DNA of 64,000 nt from Caenorhabditis elegans. Its lineage: Eukaryota; Nematoda; Chromadorea; Rhabditida; Rhabditidae. Location of the stretch: contig NC_003281.10 in assembly GCF_000002985.6 (NCBI RefSeq), positions 5,022,001 through 5,086,000 of the forward strand, read 5' to 3'. Every line of letters starts with the position of its first letter. The first letter of the stretch is position 1. The position numbers were made by a program, and so were the translations under genes. A model generated the notes under the pieces. It did no database searches, was not told the DNA's origin, and worked only from the letters and a program-made list of their open reading frames with translations. Of the stretch, positions 24,288-37,800 are shown piece after piece.

Positions 24288-25142
24288 TTAATGAAGACTG
24301 ACAGGAGGAAGATCGGCTCTTGCAACAAGCATATGAAGTACTTTTGATTGTTTGATAAACTTCACAGCTCGATCATGAGTCATCATTGTGAAATCTGCTC
24401 CATTGACCTGAAAATAGAGAATATTATTTAGTTGGGGTGTCCGTTTGTTAGAGGATGTTCTCAATATCATCTAGAAAAATTTTGAGGAGTTTTCAATTTT
24501 TTGGAAACTTATGTTAAGCTAATGTTCGAACGTTCTTGAGTTTGTCTACCAAAAATTTTTTAATTGGCCAAATGTTTAATTCACTTCAGTTTAATTCACG
24601 CAAATTTATGTTGAATGAGAAAATATTGCCTAAGAAGAGTACTGTAATTTCAAATTCTCATTTCTGCTGAATTTTCATCGATTTTGCATGGTTTTTTGAT
24701 GAAAGTATATTTATTTATTTGAAATATAACAACACAAAAATTTCCAAAAACTCATGAGAAAAACTATGCAAGATCGATGAAAATTCGGCAGTAAGTTTAC
24801 AGTACTCTTAATTAACAATGTATATGTTGGCAAGAAAGTTTGATCATTTGTCTCTGGGAAAAGAAAACTTAAAAATTTCATAATTACCTGCAGAATCTTA
24901 TCATGCTTTCTCAATCCAGCCACATCCGCCGGCGATCCTGATTCGACGTTTGTGATATAAACTCCAGAATCCGGATATTTGAATGGCGCTTTTGTTGGAT
25001 CTTGATCAATTCCTCCACCAATTTTAAATCCAACTCGAATTGTGACTTGTCCATGAGCATCAATAACTTCTTGTTTGTGCAATTCAACAGCAATTGACAA
25101 ACATTCAATTGCTTCTCCTGGCATATGACCATATGCTGTCAT
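24288..25142 (-). CDS. Single-PDZ protein, TIP-1/TAX1BP3 type
   Basis: Two exons: 25142-24888 and 24407-24288, giving 124 residues, the same length as human TAX1BP3 (TIP-1). The protein is almost entirely one PDZ domain: a conserved GFKIGGGIDQDP carboxylate-binding region at about 42-53, the GVYITNVESGSPADVAGLRK segment, the D-x-I-L-Q-V-N-G strand across the intron, and the helix with HDRAVKFIK. TIP-1 proteins bind C-terminal motifs of membrane receptors and beta-catenin and compete with multi-domain scaffolds (family knowledge). It lies divergent to the beta-propeller gene. Confidence 0.93.
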
Positions 25143-27892
<2,750 letters not shown>

Positions 27893-28170
27893 TTTTTTTT
27901 GTCTAAAATTCCCATTAAGATATTGTTCTCAGTCTTTCTTCACTTAAAAAAATCATGCGAATTATCGGATTTTAAAAAATCTAAAAAAAATAGTTTCAAT
28001 TTCAGTCAATAGAATTTTAGTCGTATAACTTTGGGTTGTTCACTTCACTTCATTCCAAAATAGCTTTCAATTGTTTTGTGTTTCAACAACAAAAAATCTG
28101 TGATTTGACCATTTATTCTTTTATCTTGCCTCCGAATAAATATTCACTTAAGAAAAGTAAGACTTCAGTT

Positions 28171-29910
28171 TCACTTCTTCGACGACGATCCTTTACTTCT
28201 ACGATTCCTACGAGCCATTCTAGCCGTCTCGATTGGATTTGCTCTCTGAATGATTGAAAATAATTAGATATCAAATCAGTAAATCTTATTACTGAATAAA
28301 TAAACTCTTCCTGCTTCTCAATGACAAATGACAAACTCTTATCGGACTTTCCCTCATCATCTGATTTACTTTCATTTCGTTTTCCTTCCATTTCCTGAGC
28401 ATGAACAAGCGATCGAATTGTATTTGAAAATACAAGTTCCGGCGTGAAATGAATATCATCACGATCTTCTAATATAGACAATGGTTGAAGTGCATTGAGT
28501 ATTAACTTTGATTTTTTGATAGTTTGAAGTGGTACTTGTTTCAAATGATACATTTCAAGATGTTCAGTTCCAACTGATATTGATGGATCAACGTCAACCT
28601 GTAATTACTCGTTGGTCTTTCATTCTCGTAAATCTACACCCGCTTCCTTACCAAATCCTCCTCCGTTGGTAACAAAGTGACTGCCCAAAACGGTACTCCA
28701 GGACGGCTGAACACGTTCTGCGGTGGCAACCTCTGAACATCTTTCAACTTTGGTACTTGTCCATAAGTGTCTTCTTCTAGATTAGATTCAGATTTTTCAG
28801 CCTTCTTCTTTTCCCTTGACTTATAGAATGAGGATCTTTCATCGAATAACAGCAATCCTTTTTCATTGTTATACTTCAGTGGATATGGTTTCTTAGTGAC
28901 TCTATCCAACAAAATCTTCGTTTTTTCGTCGATCGGCTCTGCCATCGTGATTGGATTGATTTTCTCCTTTGCGAATTTTTTGCATATCCGTTCCATATCA
29001 GCTTCGTCAATGTCTCGACTTGTCACTTCGATATTCTGATCTTCTTCGATTCGGGGTCGCAGTTGAACTGAAAATTTTGTATTAGTGGATCTCTGAGTTT
29101 TGACTTTTCTCGAACTTCTTCGCGATGAATGTTTCGTTCGCGTTGTTCTGGTAAAGTAAGATGGATGTGGTACTTTCTGTCGCCCGCTATCGTGCCAAAG
29201 GCATGTATGTATAAACAGGCATGGGTAGGCATATTGGAAGGTATGCTAAGTAGGCATGCATGTAGAGTTCTAGGCAAGTAGGCTGACACATAGGTAGGCA
29301 GCCTACTACTTACATGCTTCCGCTCGCTAAACACATTTGACGGCCGCTACGCGCTCACATTTTTATCGCTATCGTCCGATAGATACGCACAGGCATTTAA
29401 AAACGTAGACAAGTAGGCAGGCTCGTAGGTATCGTGGGTACTACGTAGACAGTAGACAGATTCTCGCCCGATTTTTCATCCGTCGTCTGCTATTGCAGTT
29501 TTCCTATCTCTTGGCCACGTTTGCAGACCCTCAATATTCTTACCTTCAGCAATTTTAAATTCTTGAATCGGAACCTTGCACCTTGTCACGTCATCACATT
29601 CCTTTCCAAACCATTCCTTCTCAAATGGATCCTTTCGCTTTGTCCGCTGCTTTCTCTGATCTTTTGAATCCTTATCTTTGTCCGGTGTCACTGGTTTACT
29701 ATTCGATATAGTAGTTGTTGTTACAGTAGTCGAGCTTCGTCTTTTCGTCTTTTTTGACTTCTTCGACCTTGTCACTTTTTTACTTCCAGTCTTTGTTTTC
29801 TTTTCCTGAAGATTTATATCGGGTTTTGTGGGCTTTCAGTACATCAGGAACATCCTCGCAGCATTATGTACGTACGAAGCACCCGCCCATATCTCGTATT
29901 AACTCACCAT
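28171..29910 (-). CDS. Basic, low-complexity nematode protein
   Basis: Five coding exons: 29910-29908, 29805-29544, 29067-28652, 28598-28293, 28245-28171, giving 353 residues. The first exon would supply only the ATG, which directly abuts a GTGAGT donor. The N-terminal 60 residues are Lys/Arg/Ser/Thr-rich, the middle contains a conserved-looking block (about 120-235, ending PGVPFWAVTLLPTEEDL), and the C-terminus is again basic (Arg-Arg-Asn-Arg-Arg-Ser-Lys). Nuclear location is suggested by the basic clusters, an inference. I do not recognise a domain. The 476-base intron at 29068-29543 is a dense AGGCAGGC-type repeat. Confidence 0.7.
29196..29455. repeat. AGGCAGGC-type repeat cluster in intron
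   Basis: The segment repeats units such as TAGGCATG, GTAGGCAGG, AGACAAGTAGGCAGGC and TAGGTATCG. Related copies occur in introns or spacers near 10465, 11205-11340, 13105, 14810, 15150-15300, 18955 and 21030. Confidence 0.75.
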
Positions 29911-30662
29911 TTTATCGATCTTCTTTTTTGTTTTCTTTTAGAACCTCTTTTTGAAAGCCATCCCATCACTTGAAAAATGAATGTAGTTTTTTGAATAAAT
30001 CAAGAAGAAAAGGAAATAAATAGTTTTAAACGAACTCAACAACAAAATAGTGGCAGCAAATAAAAAATCAAAAGAAATGAGAGCACGTCATTTTAAAAAA
30101 TAGTTTTGTTTAATTTAAATTATAAAATTTTAAAACCAAAACTCTACATTCGTCTTCATAAGGCCATGGGACATTGTGCGCACATCGCGAGTGTGTATAA
30201 AGAGTACTGTAGGGTTAATGTGTAAATATACTCTCCTTAATTTTGGAATACATTTTTTGAGATTCAGAAAAATAATTTTTGCTTGAAAAAGAAACAAAAA
30301 ATGCAAGAAAAGGATCGAAATAAATTTCAAAAAAGTTGAACTTATTTTGCCCCCACCATATTCACCATTTAGTTGTCTCGAGTTTTTTCATTTGTCCTGA
30401 ATATTTTGATGAAACGCTCAACTCCCCGTGGGACTCTTTTCCGAATTCTTGCAGACTTTTGTTCAACGAAAACGAAATTTTTTATTTTCGAGTCAAAGAA
30501 GAGATAGACTAATACGTGACTATAAAAAGACAAATAGTAGTTGTTATATTTAATGCGAAACATAAAAAAAAAGAAAATGGAACTAGCGATTCTGAAATGT
30601 AAAAGCCCGCAGAGCAAACATTGAAAGAAGCATCAAAAATCAAAATAAAAAGATTGTTGAAT
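29911..30662. other. Intergenic region
   Basis: AT-rich sequence between two minus-strand genes. No gene is supported; the minus-strand frames at 30130-30700 are low-complexity Phe/Ile-rich shadows. Confidence 0.45.
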
Positions 30663-31320
30663 TTATTTATTTGGTACAGATGTTCCTGGTATTTCACTTG
30701 CTCTTCGTGGTGAGACCACTGTTGCTGATTTCGAGATTGTTGAGGAAGAGTTTGGCATTACGTGTGTTGACGTTGACATTGTTGCACATTCAGTTAAAAC
30801 TGAGTCGGGTGCTGAAATAAAGTACTATATAATTGTCTATATAATTAATTAATATCTAACAAGTCTGCAAAAAAACTATTTTAAACTATTTTGTGGTATT
30901 GAAAAAGCAAAAGTTTGAGTTTCGAAACTTAATTTTTTGCCAATTTTTTGCCCAGTGAAGATACTTTTAGGTAAAACTGACGTTTTTCTGGAGATCAACC
31001 GACGTGGACTTGTAATGTTTCAAAAATTTTTTAAACATAATTTTAGAGAAAAAGTATGTGTTTGGCTTTTTTTTAATCTCTTATTTAATTTTTGGTGTTT
31101 TTTTTTTAAATATTTACTCAACACCTCGCTAATAAAATGATCAAAGAGTTCCTTAATTTCGTAACTTACATTCATGATGTACACATGTTTCTTGTGGTAC
31201 TATTTCAACATGTTCTGTTGATCGTCGAAGATCTCTATCTGAACATAAAAGGTTTCGATTTAAATTGAGATCAACTAAAGAATTACCAATTTGCATACGG
31301 CTGAGCAGACTTGTGGTCAT
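30663..31320 (-). CDS. Small Ser/Thr-rich protein, three exons, 5' end uncertain
   Basis: Exons 31320-31287, 31238-31170 and 30811-30663 splice in phase to 83 residues from the ATG at 31320. The coding part of the first exon may extend to 31339 after a TTTCAG acceptor, so more exons may lie upstream. The sequence starts MTTSLLSRMQIDRDLRRSTE, then has a cysteine-containing polar stretch and a Ser/Thr/Val-rich tail with an RRAS motif, a possible basophilic kinase site. No signal peptide or known domain is visible. All three exons are too short to show as long open frames; the donors and acceptors (GTAATT, GTAAGT, GTTCAG, TTTCAG) support them. Confidence 0.6.
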
Positions 31321-31847
31321 GATTGATTCAGATTTGAGTCTGAAATGAAAGGTAGTTTCTAAAATAAGACAAAAATAAAACTGTATAATAAGGGAAAAAG
31401 ATGAATATCAACATAAAACAAACTTGTGACATTTGGACCTAGTATTATTTGAAGTCTCCGTCGAGACCCACCGAAAATATGAGCGTGTGCCTTTAAATTG
31501 ACAGTTTGCAAGTGAAATTGTATCTACAATAAGCCCAAAACATTTAGTAATTTTTAACTTTTCTTAGACGATCTTTGAGAAAATTGAGAAAAATTTTAAT
31601 GAAACTATTACCGTTGGTTCAAAATTTTAGTTGCAACAAAAATGTTGATTAACAAATCAATGTAAATAATGTTTCCAGCAGAAAAAATACTTGGAAAATA
31701 AAAAGTTCACAATCTAAAATATTTCGTAAACACTTTTTTTCAAGTAAATTGCTTTTAAATGGACCATAAAAATTTTTTTGTGGAAAAGCACTGAGCGAAT
31801 GAATGACTTTTTCTTCTCAAAATCACTTCTCGACAATGGAAAGTTGA

Positions 31848-32183
31848 ACAGAAAAATGGAAAATTGAACTTAAGTCTCAATTCAAAAAGAATGAAAAGTT
31901 GAAGAACCCTCAAAGCACCAGGAAGTTCTTCACTCTTTTCACTCCAGAAAAGCGAGAAGAAGCACATCAAAAAAGTGTTCAGCTGAAACAAACGGAGCCC
32001 TCAAATATTTCGGTTCAGCTTTACCAGAAAGCTGGCACAAGGGAATTGGAGCTGGGAAAAGGGGGAAAATTTAGGAAGAGCGAAAAAGGAAAGAAGAAAA
32101 AAAAATTTTTTATTGAAGATAAATATGTGACGGATGACACAAAATTGCATAATGAACTTTCGAGGAACACTTTTCTAAATTAA
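31848..32183 (+). CDS. Possible last exon of a small Lys-rich protein
   Basis: An open frame of 111 codons ends at TAA 32181-32183 and has no ATG, so if real it is a 3' exon; an acceptor may be TTGAACAG just before 31851 or CTTAAG near 31874. The translation is Lys/Glu-rich with a STRKFFTLFTPEKREEAHQK block and a KKKKKFF cluster, and its codon use resembles worm genes. I could not find convincing upstream exons. It may be a gene fragment. Confidence 0.35.
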   Translation, partial: TEKWKIELKSQFKKNEKLKNPQSTRKFFTLFTPEKREEAHQKSVQLKQTEPSNISVQLYQKAGTRELELGKGGKFRKSEKGKKKKKFFIEDKYVTDDTKLHNELSRNTFLN

Positions 32184-32612
32184 TATTTTAGAAAAAAAAA
32201 CTAAATTTTAACCTTTCCGGGAGAAGAAGTAAGTAAAACTGAAAAATCCAAAACACACGAGAAGTCTCATGTGCTTTTTTCTTTTGATTTCTGTTTCTAA
32301 TTCGATTTCCCATCATTTCTCTTCTGTTTTCAAAAATTTCTAATTGGTTGGCCAGAGGGACCACAGAGTTTTATTGAATTTCAGAAAGAAGAAGATACGA
32401 GGTCTAACGGTCAACATCCATGTCTTTGTTTCTTTCAAACAAAACATTTCTAATTCAATTTCAAAATAGGAAAATGAAATTGAATGAGTCACATCAGTCA
32501 GAACGATATGAAAGTTTAATTGAAATCAAACATGAAACAAGTTTAAACGTAATTGCAACGTGGGAAATTGTAGAAACTTGCTACTTTCTACTACAGTAGA
32601 ATCTCCAGAAAT

Positions 32613-33973
32613 GTTCATTTGTTCACAGATAACCCCAAGTTCTCAAAAATTTCCATCCAAAATTTCGGTCATTTCATTCAAATCCTTCATCATATCACAA
32701 CGTCTGGCCTTATCACTTTGGCATGCAGCGATTCGATTGCTTGCCATCCTGAGCATATGCTTCATATTTGATTCCATCATCAGTGGAACTGAATCTTCAT
32801 ACACCCAACGACGAACACGGCACTCGTCTTTCACGTATCTGAAACAAGAATTTTAAGGAATTTTTACTCTGTAAGAAGGTGGAAGAACGCAGGAACAAAT
32901 TAAATTCCACTCGAACTCCAAAACAGGAAATGTGAGCAGTTGGACTGACAGTGTTAAAATGCAACTCACTGTGTCATGAAGAACTTGTGAGATGGATAGG
33001 CAACACTTTTACGCAGATCCTTCTGATCATCATCGTCTTGATCTTCTTTTGAATACTTCTCGGCAGTGTATTGTCTCTGGACGCGAGGAGAAGAAGCATC
33101 ACCTGGCGGATCTTGTGGAAGATGTTTAGATTCAGCAGATGGCGGAGGAAGGGTCGCTGGAGCAGTGACCATTTGTTCAGTTGTACCAGTTGTTGCAGAG
33201 GTTCTTGGTGTTGTGGAAGACACGGATCTTGGCTGATACAGCGGCTCAGAACGAGGAGCCGGTTCCGGTTTAACACCAGTTGGTGGAATTGGTGTTGGAG
33301 GTCTTGGAACAACTGTTTTCACCGTTGCATCAGCATCCACAATTCCTGATTGAATGGGCTTTTGGAGAGAAGCCTGAGCTTGTTGTGGAACTAGCTCTAA
33401 ATTTAAAAGGAGGTTTTCAACAATGTTACAACTTGGCAACTTACTTGCAGCAGGTTTGCTGGGAGCCTTCATTGGAGCCTTCTTCGGAGCCTTCTTCGGA
33501 GCCGATCTTTTTGTACGCTTAGCAGATTTTTTCGATCGTTTAGTCTTTCGCTTCTTTGCACAACAACCAAAGAGTCCCTTCTTACTCTTTCTCTTCTTTG
33601 AAGTCTTCGAAGATCTACGTGGCTTTGTCTTTGACTTATCCGATGTTGTTTTAGTAGGCTTTGGAGATACCAGTTTTTTCTGAAAAAATAAAACTTTTAT
33701 TAAAAGCTTATCCAAAATGTAACCTTACCTTGTCTGGTGTGATAGCAGTGGTCATGACGGTGGTTGCTGAAGAGAGATTGAATCGAGTAGTCGAGTTGTA
33801 CCCAAGTAAATATTGAGAAGTGATTGGAAAAGTTTATTTTCTGATCAAATCAATTTTATATTTATTAAAAAATCCACGGCAGGGACAGAAAGTTCAATTC
33901 CACGTTAAAAACGAATTTTTAAAAACTTTAAAAATAAATAAAAAACAATTTTTTCAACTTTGCAACAAAAAAG
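32613..33973. repeat. Left arm of inverted segmental duplication
   Basis: About 1.36 kb is the reverse complement of 40490-41850 with only scattered single-base differences over exons, introns and promoter. Homology runs from the GAACAAATGAA just past the stop to the TTGCAACAAAAAA upstream of the start. The intervening 6.5 kb is unique. Confidence 0.95.
32643..33755 (-). CDS. Lys/Pro-rich basic protein, left duplicate copy
   Basis: Four exons: 33755-33729, 33679-33445, 33390-32970, 32838-32643, giving 292 residues (294 if the acceptor six bases upstream is used). The N-terminal third is extremely basic, with repeats of KKAP, a GLFGCCAKK motif and several Lys-Arg clusters. The middle is Pro/Thr/Ser-rich. 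The C-terminal 65 residues are a compact, Met- and Cys-containing helical-looking segment. I do not recognise the family; the highly basic head suggests nucleic-acid or chromatin contact, an inference only. It differs from the other copy at a few residues, for example Thr-Val for Ala-Lys in the middle and Arg for Thr near the C-terminus. Confidence 0.85.
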
Positions 33974-34880
33974 GATGTATTTTTGAATTCTCTGAATAAC
34001 ACGAATAATAGATTGTTACACGAAAAATAGATTGTTACACGAAAAATAGAAAAAAACAAAAACCCCTGTAGCGCGGCTGGGATGGAATATCTAGGTTCCA
34101 GAAATGTACCCCTGATATTAAAAAAAAATTAGCAATTGAGTTTCGGGAAGAGAAGTACTCTTTCAGAATTTGCCGGTTTGCCGATTTGTCGGAAATTTTC
34201 ATTTTCGGCAAATTGACAATTTGCCGTTTCCCGGATATCAGCTTTGCCGGAAATGTTTAGAGGAATTTTTTTAAAGACGGGAACACTTGAGCAGTGCCTT
34301 TTTGAACGTTTTCCCGTTTTCTTTAGATATTTACATAAAAATTTGCTTACTTTTCAAAATAGATGTAGGAACATTCATATGATGCGTACAGTTTTGCCGA
34401 TTGAAATTGAAATTCTGAAATTTCCAAAAAAAATGTGCAAAACCACAATTTGCCGAAAATTTTCGGCGATTACCGTTTTTCCGGCAAATTCAGCAAATCG
34501 GCAATTTGCCTGTTTGCCAATAGAGTTCGACCATTTCTAAATAAAATCAAACACATTTTTTCGAGAAGTTTTTTTGTTGCGCTTTGCTTGGTATCCTGGT
34601 TATAAAAAGTTATCTGGAAAAACAGGAATCGTTTTCTTTTTTGAGTAAGCTATAAGACTGCTACGTCTGAATAAAAAAAAACGTTTTTCTAAATTATAAA
34701 AAACGATTTTACACGCAAGAAAAATTTAAAGGGCTCAATTATTTTTGAAAACAATTTCACAATCAGATTCGGTATATTGAGACTATTTTCTGTTATTTAG
34801 GAGACGTTTGCCATGTATTTATATTCATTGAACTTTCGACATTATTCCCATCTGATATATTTCATTTCAATCAAAACAAT
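33756..34880. other. Spacer with promoter of left copy and TTGCCG repeats
   Basis: The first 220 bases are the duplicated promoter. Unique AT-rich sequence follows, with an inverted TTGCCG-type repeat at 34165-34535. No gene is seen. Confidence 0.55.
34165..34535. repeat. Inverted TTGCCG-type repeat
   Basis: The left side has AATTTGCCGGTTTGCCGATT and CGGCAAATTGACAATTTGCC; the right side has GCCGAAAATTTTCGGCGATT and CGGCAAATTCAGCAAATCGG. The two sides are roughly inverted around about 190 unique bases. This is a dispersed worm repeat type, also seen at 10680-10748. Confidence 0.7.
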
Positions 34881-37800
34881 TCAAGAAGACAACTTTTTAA
34901 ATTTAGCATCAAGAAATGACTTAAAATAAGCTTTGACTTGAACATTAACTTCAGTTTTTCTCTTGGAATTCAAATTTTCCAATGTAGCAATCAATGATTC
35001 TTCCTTCAAATTCTTCCTTTCCCCTTGGAATTCACTCGTTACAATCCATTCATTCCCTTCATGATTTTCACTTGTAACACTGTTTTCGAATCCCATTGTA
35101 ATACTTTTTTCAGTCAGTCTGAAATATAAAGTTATCTCGTTCTTATTTCACAGTCAACGTTTGCTCCAAATTGAAAACAAATTTTGGTATTTTTTGAAAA
35201 AAGTTAAAATTTTTCATGATTGAGGTTTTACAGATTACTTCCATATGCCTTTACAGCTTACCTGTATGCTTCTGTTTTGTCAGATTTATTTATGAAGAAT
35301 GCAATTCCAGTTGTTTTTGCTCCCAAATATTTTGCAATCGTATATGTTCCATTTACAGGTAAAACTCTTGTGATAGTTGTTGTTCCATTTTCAAATATCT
35401 CGTATGAACATATCATTGCAAGTTCCGTAGAATCATATTTGAAATTAACATTTTCCCTCTCCTTATTCAAGAAATCAATCAAATTTGGTAGTGCCGGAGA
35501 AGGAGGATTTGTTGTTGGAGGATATGATGTTGTAACAGGAATATATGTAGGACTAGTTGTTTGCGGTCTTTCAAATGTTCGGCTTCCGATTTGGTAATGA
35601 ACACGGAAGTTCTGATTGATGTTACTATCCTTGACAATGACAGTAATGTCAAAATATCCTTTCGAATCCGGACAAACATTTTCAAGCACTGAAATAATAT
35701 ATAAAGTTCATAAAGTTTAACGTTGACCCAACTACTTTTTTTTGTAAGATCTTGAAGAGAAACAATTTTTTTAATAGAAACATTCGAAAGAAATATTAAT
35801 CTTAATTATAGATATGCATGAATTGGTGATTTGCTCATAACATCTCAATTAATTTACTTGTCGCAATTCGCGCATCGTACACCCACAATAATGAGGTTTC
35901 GAGGCTCCAGATGGACACATTGCAAAGTAATCAAAGTTTTCGTCAAAGTTTTGAACTATTTAAAAACCGAATAAAGAGTTACTCTTAATTTCAAAAGAAA
36001 TAACATAAAAAAAATAAATCGTCCATATTTCAAACAAACAGAATACAAAATAAAATGTATTTTTGAAACCCAACTTACCTTGATAGCTAAACTTATTCGC
36101 GAACTCCCTGTTCACATCCAGATCAGAACATTTCGATGAACTGATCAAAATAGTTACAATCGCATTTTTGGGAACATCGAAGATCAAAGATCCACTTTGT
36201 TTTTCTTCGAGAATGATTGTTTCTGAAACATTGTCTACTTGAAATGATTTTTTTGTTAATATATTATAATTTTTTAAATAAGACTTACCTCCGTTAATGT
36301 AATATTTGTGTACCCCTACTTCTGCTACTGCAGTGCATGCATTTTCTTGTTTCTCCCAAACACCGTTAAATACCGAATTAACTTCCGATGTGTATCCAAT
36401 TGAAACATGTTTGTTTGTAATTTTAACATGATAAACTGTATCAAAACGTTCTATGCTCAAATGTTCCACTGGTAACTCGTTTCGAATTCCATCAAACCGA
36501 ATCGAAAACACCATAGGGTTAAAATACTGAGCATGTTCGTAGATCAATCCAGTTTCAAGGCTTCTTACTGTAATGCTGGAATAAAAAAATTGTGAAGGCG
36601 GATTTATTATGACAGATATTTTTGTGCACCTTTCTGGTTTCTCGGCGACTATAGAAGGACCGCAGGGTTAGTATCTTAAATATCAATTTTTCAAAAATGA
36701 AAATCCTAATTTTCTGGATGGTTGCGGAAACATCTATGTGAGAACCTTGCCCTATTACCCTATTTCTTCTATTGCATCTGACTACTTTACTTTGTAAGGT
36801 TTTATCTAAATTTATTTTGAAGTTATAAATAAATATTAACTACAAAACGATTGAACAAGAACTAAAAAACATTTTGTCAATTGGCACTTCTTAAATTGAA
36901 CGAACTATAACAGAGAAACAAGCTGTCAAAGTTGAAATTTCAGACGCAATACTAATGGAGGAAATGGATCGACTTTTCAAGTACACACTTACGCTGGATC
37001 ACAATTTTTGGTGGTCTTATTAACAGAGATCACAACCAAATCACTGTAGTCTGTCGATGGTCTTTGAATGTCGAAATTATTATTCTCATCTGGTTTAAAA
37101 CCAATCGATTTCTTCCGAAAAGGATCATTCAGGAAAATCATGTAGATTCCACCCACGGACTCATCGACATTCCAATATTCCGAAGAATTAAAATAGTTAA
37201 TGAAAATGTAATCGTAGTATACAGGATTCCCAATACGACGGATATAACTTCCTGACTTGTATCCGTTAATTTGTACACTGGCAGTTTCAATTACTTTCGA
37301 GTTGTTATTCGAAATAATGATATCGACGGATGTATTCGTATATGGAAATTGTTCTGAAAATATGTTGTATTGTCAACAAAAAGTTTAAAAAATAAGCGTT
37401 TCGTTGTATAGTGATTGTGAGATTTTTACTCGTATAAACTTAAAATAGCTTGAAAGAACGCAGATAATATTCCAAAAGTTTTCCTATGTTTCTCAAAGTT
37501 TCTAAAAAAAATTTTTATTTCCAGAAGTTTCTCAAAATTATTAAAAGTTTTCAAAATTTACCAATAAAAAACATTGTAAGGCGATTTCTAAATATGCACG
37601 GCTACAATCTCCCTCTACTAATCGCAACTCAAAAAAAAAAAACTGGTTTTTTTCAACGAAAAAAAGAAAACTAGAAAAGCAGAAATAAATAATAGATGAA
37701 ACTACAGGAATCTTATCGTAATTGAAAACCCGGGCAATATCCCTCCAAATATATTTAATGATATTTCTCACCTCCAAAGTTAAGAATTGGGTACTTGTCA

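Noticed and set aside
33071-33683. Long plus-strand frames opposite the left duplicate gene
   Set aside because: They recur at the right copy as antisense of the same Lys/Pro-rich exons and are explained by codon bias of the real gene.
35858-35880. Stronger-looking donor GTAAAT at 35857 for exon 11 of the CUB-like gene
   Set aside because: Using it breaks phase with the next exon; the GTACGA donor keeps the frame.
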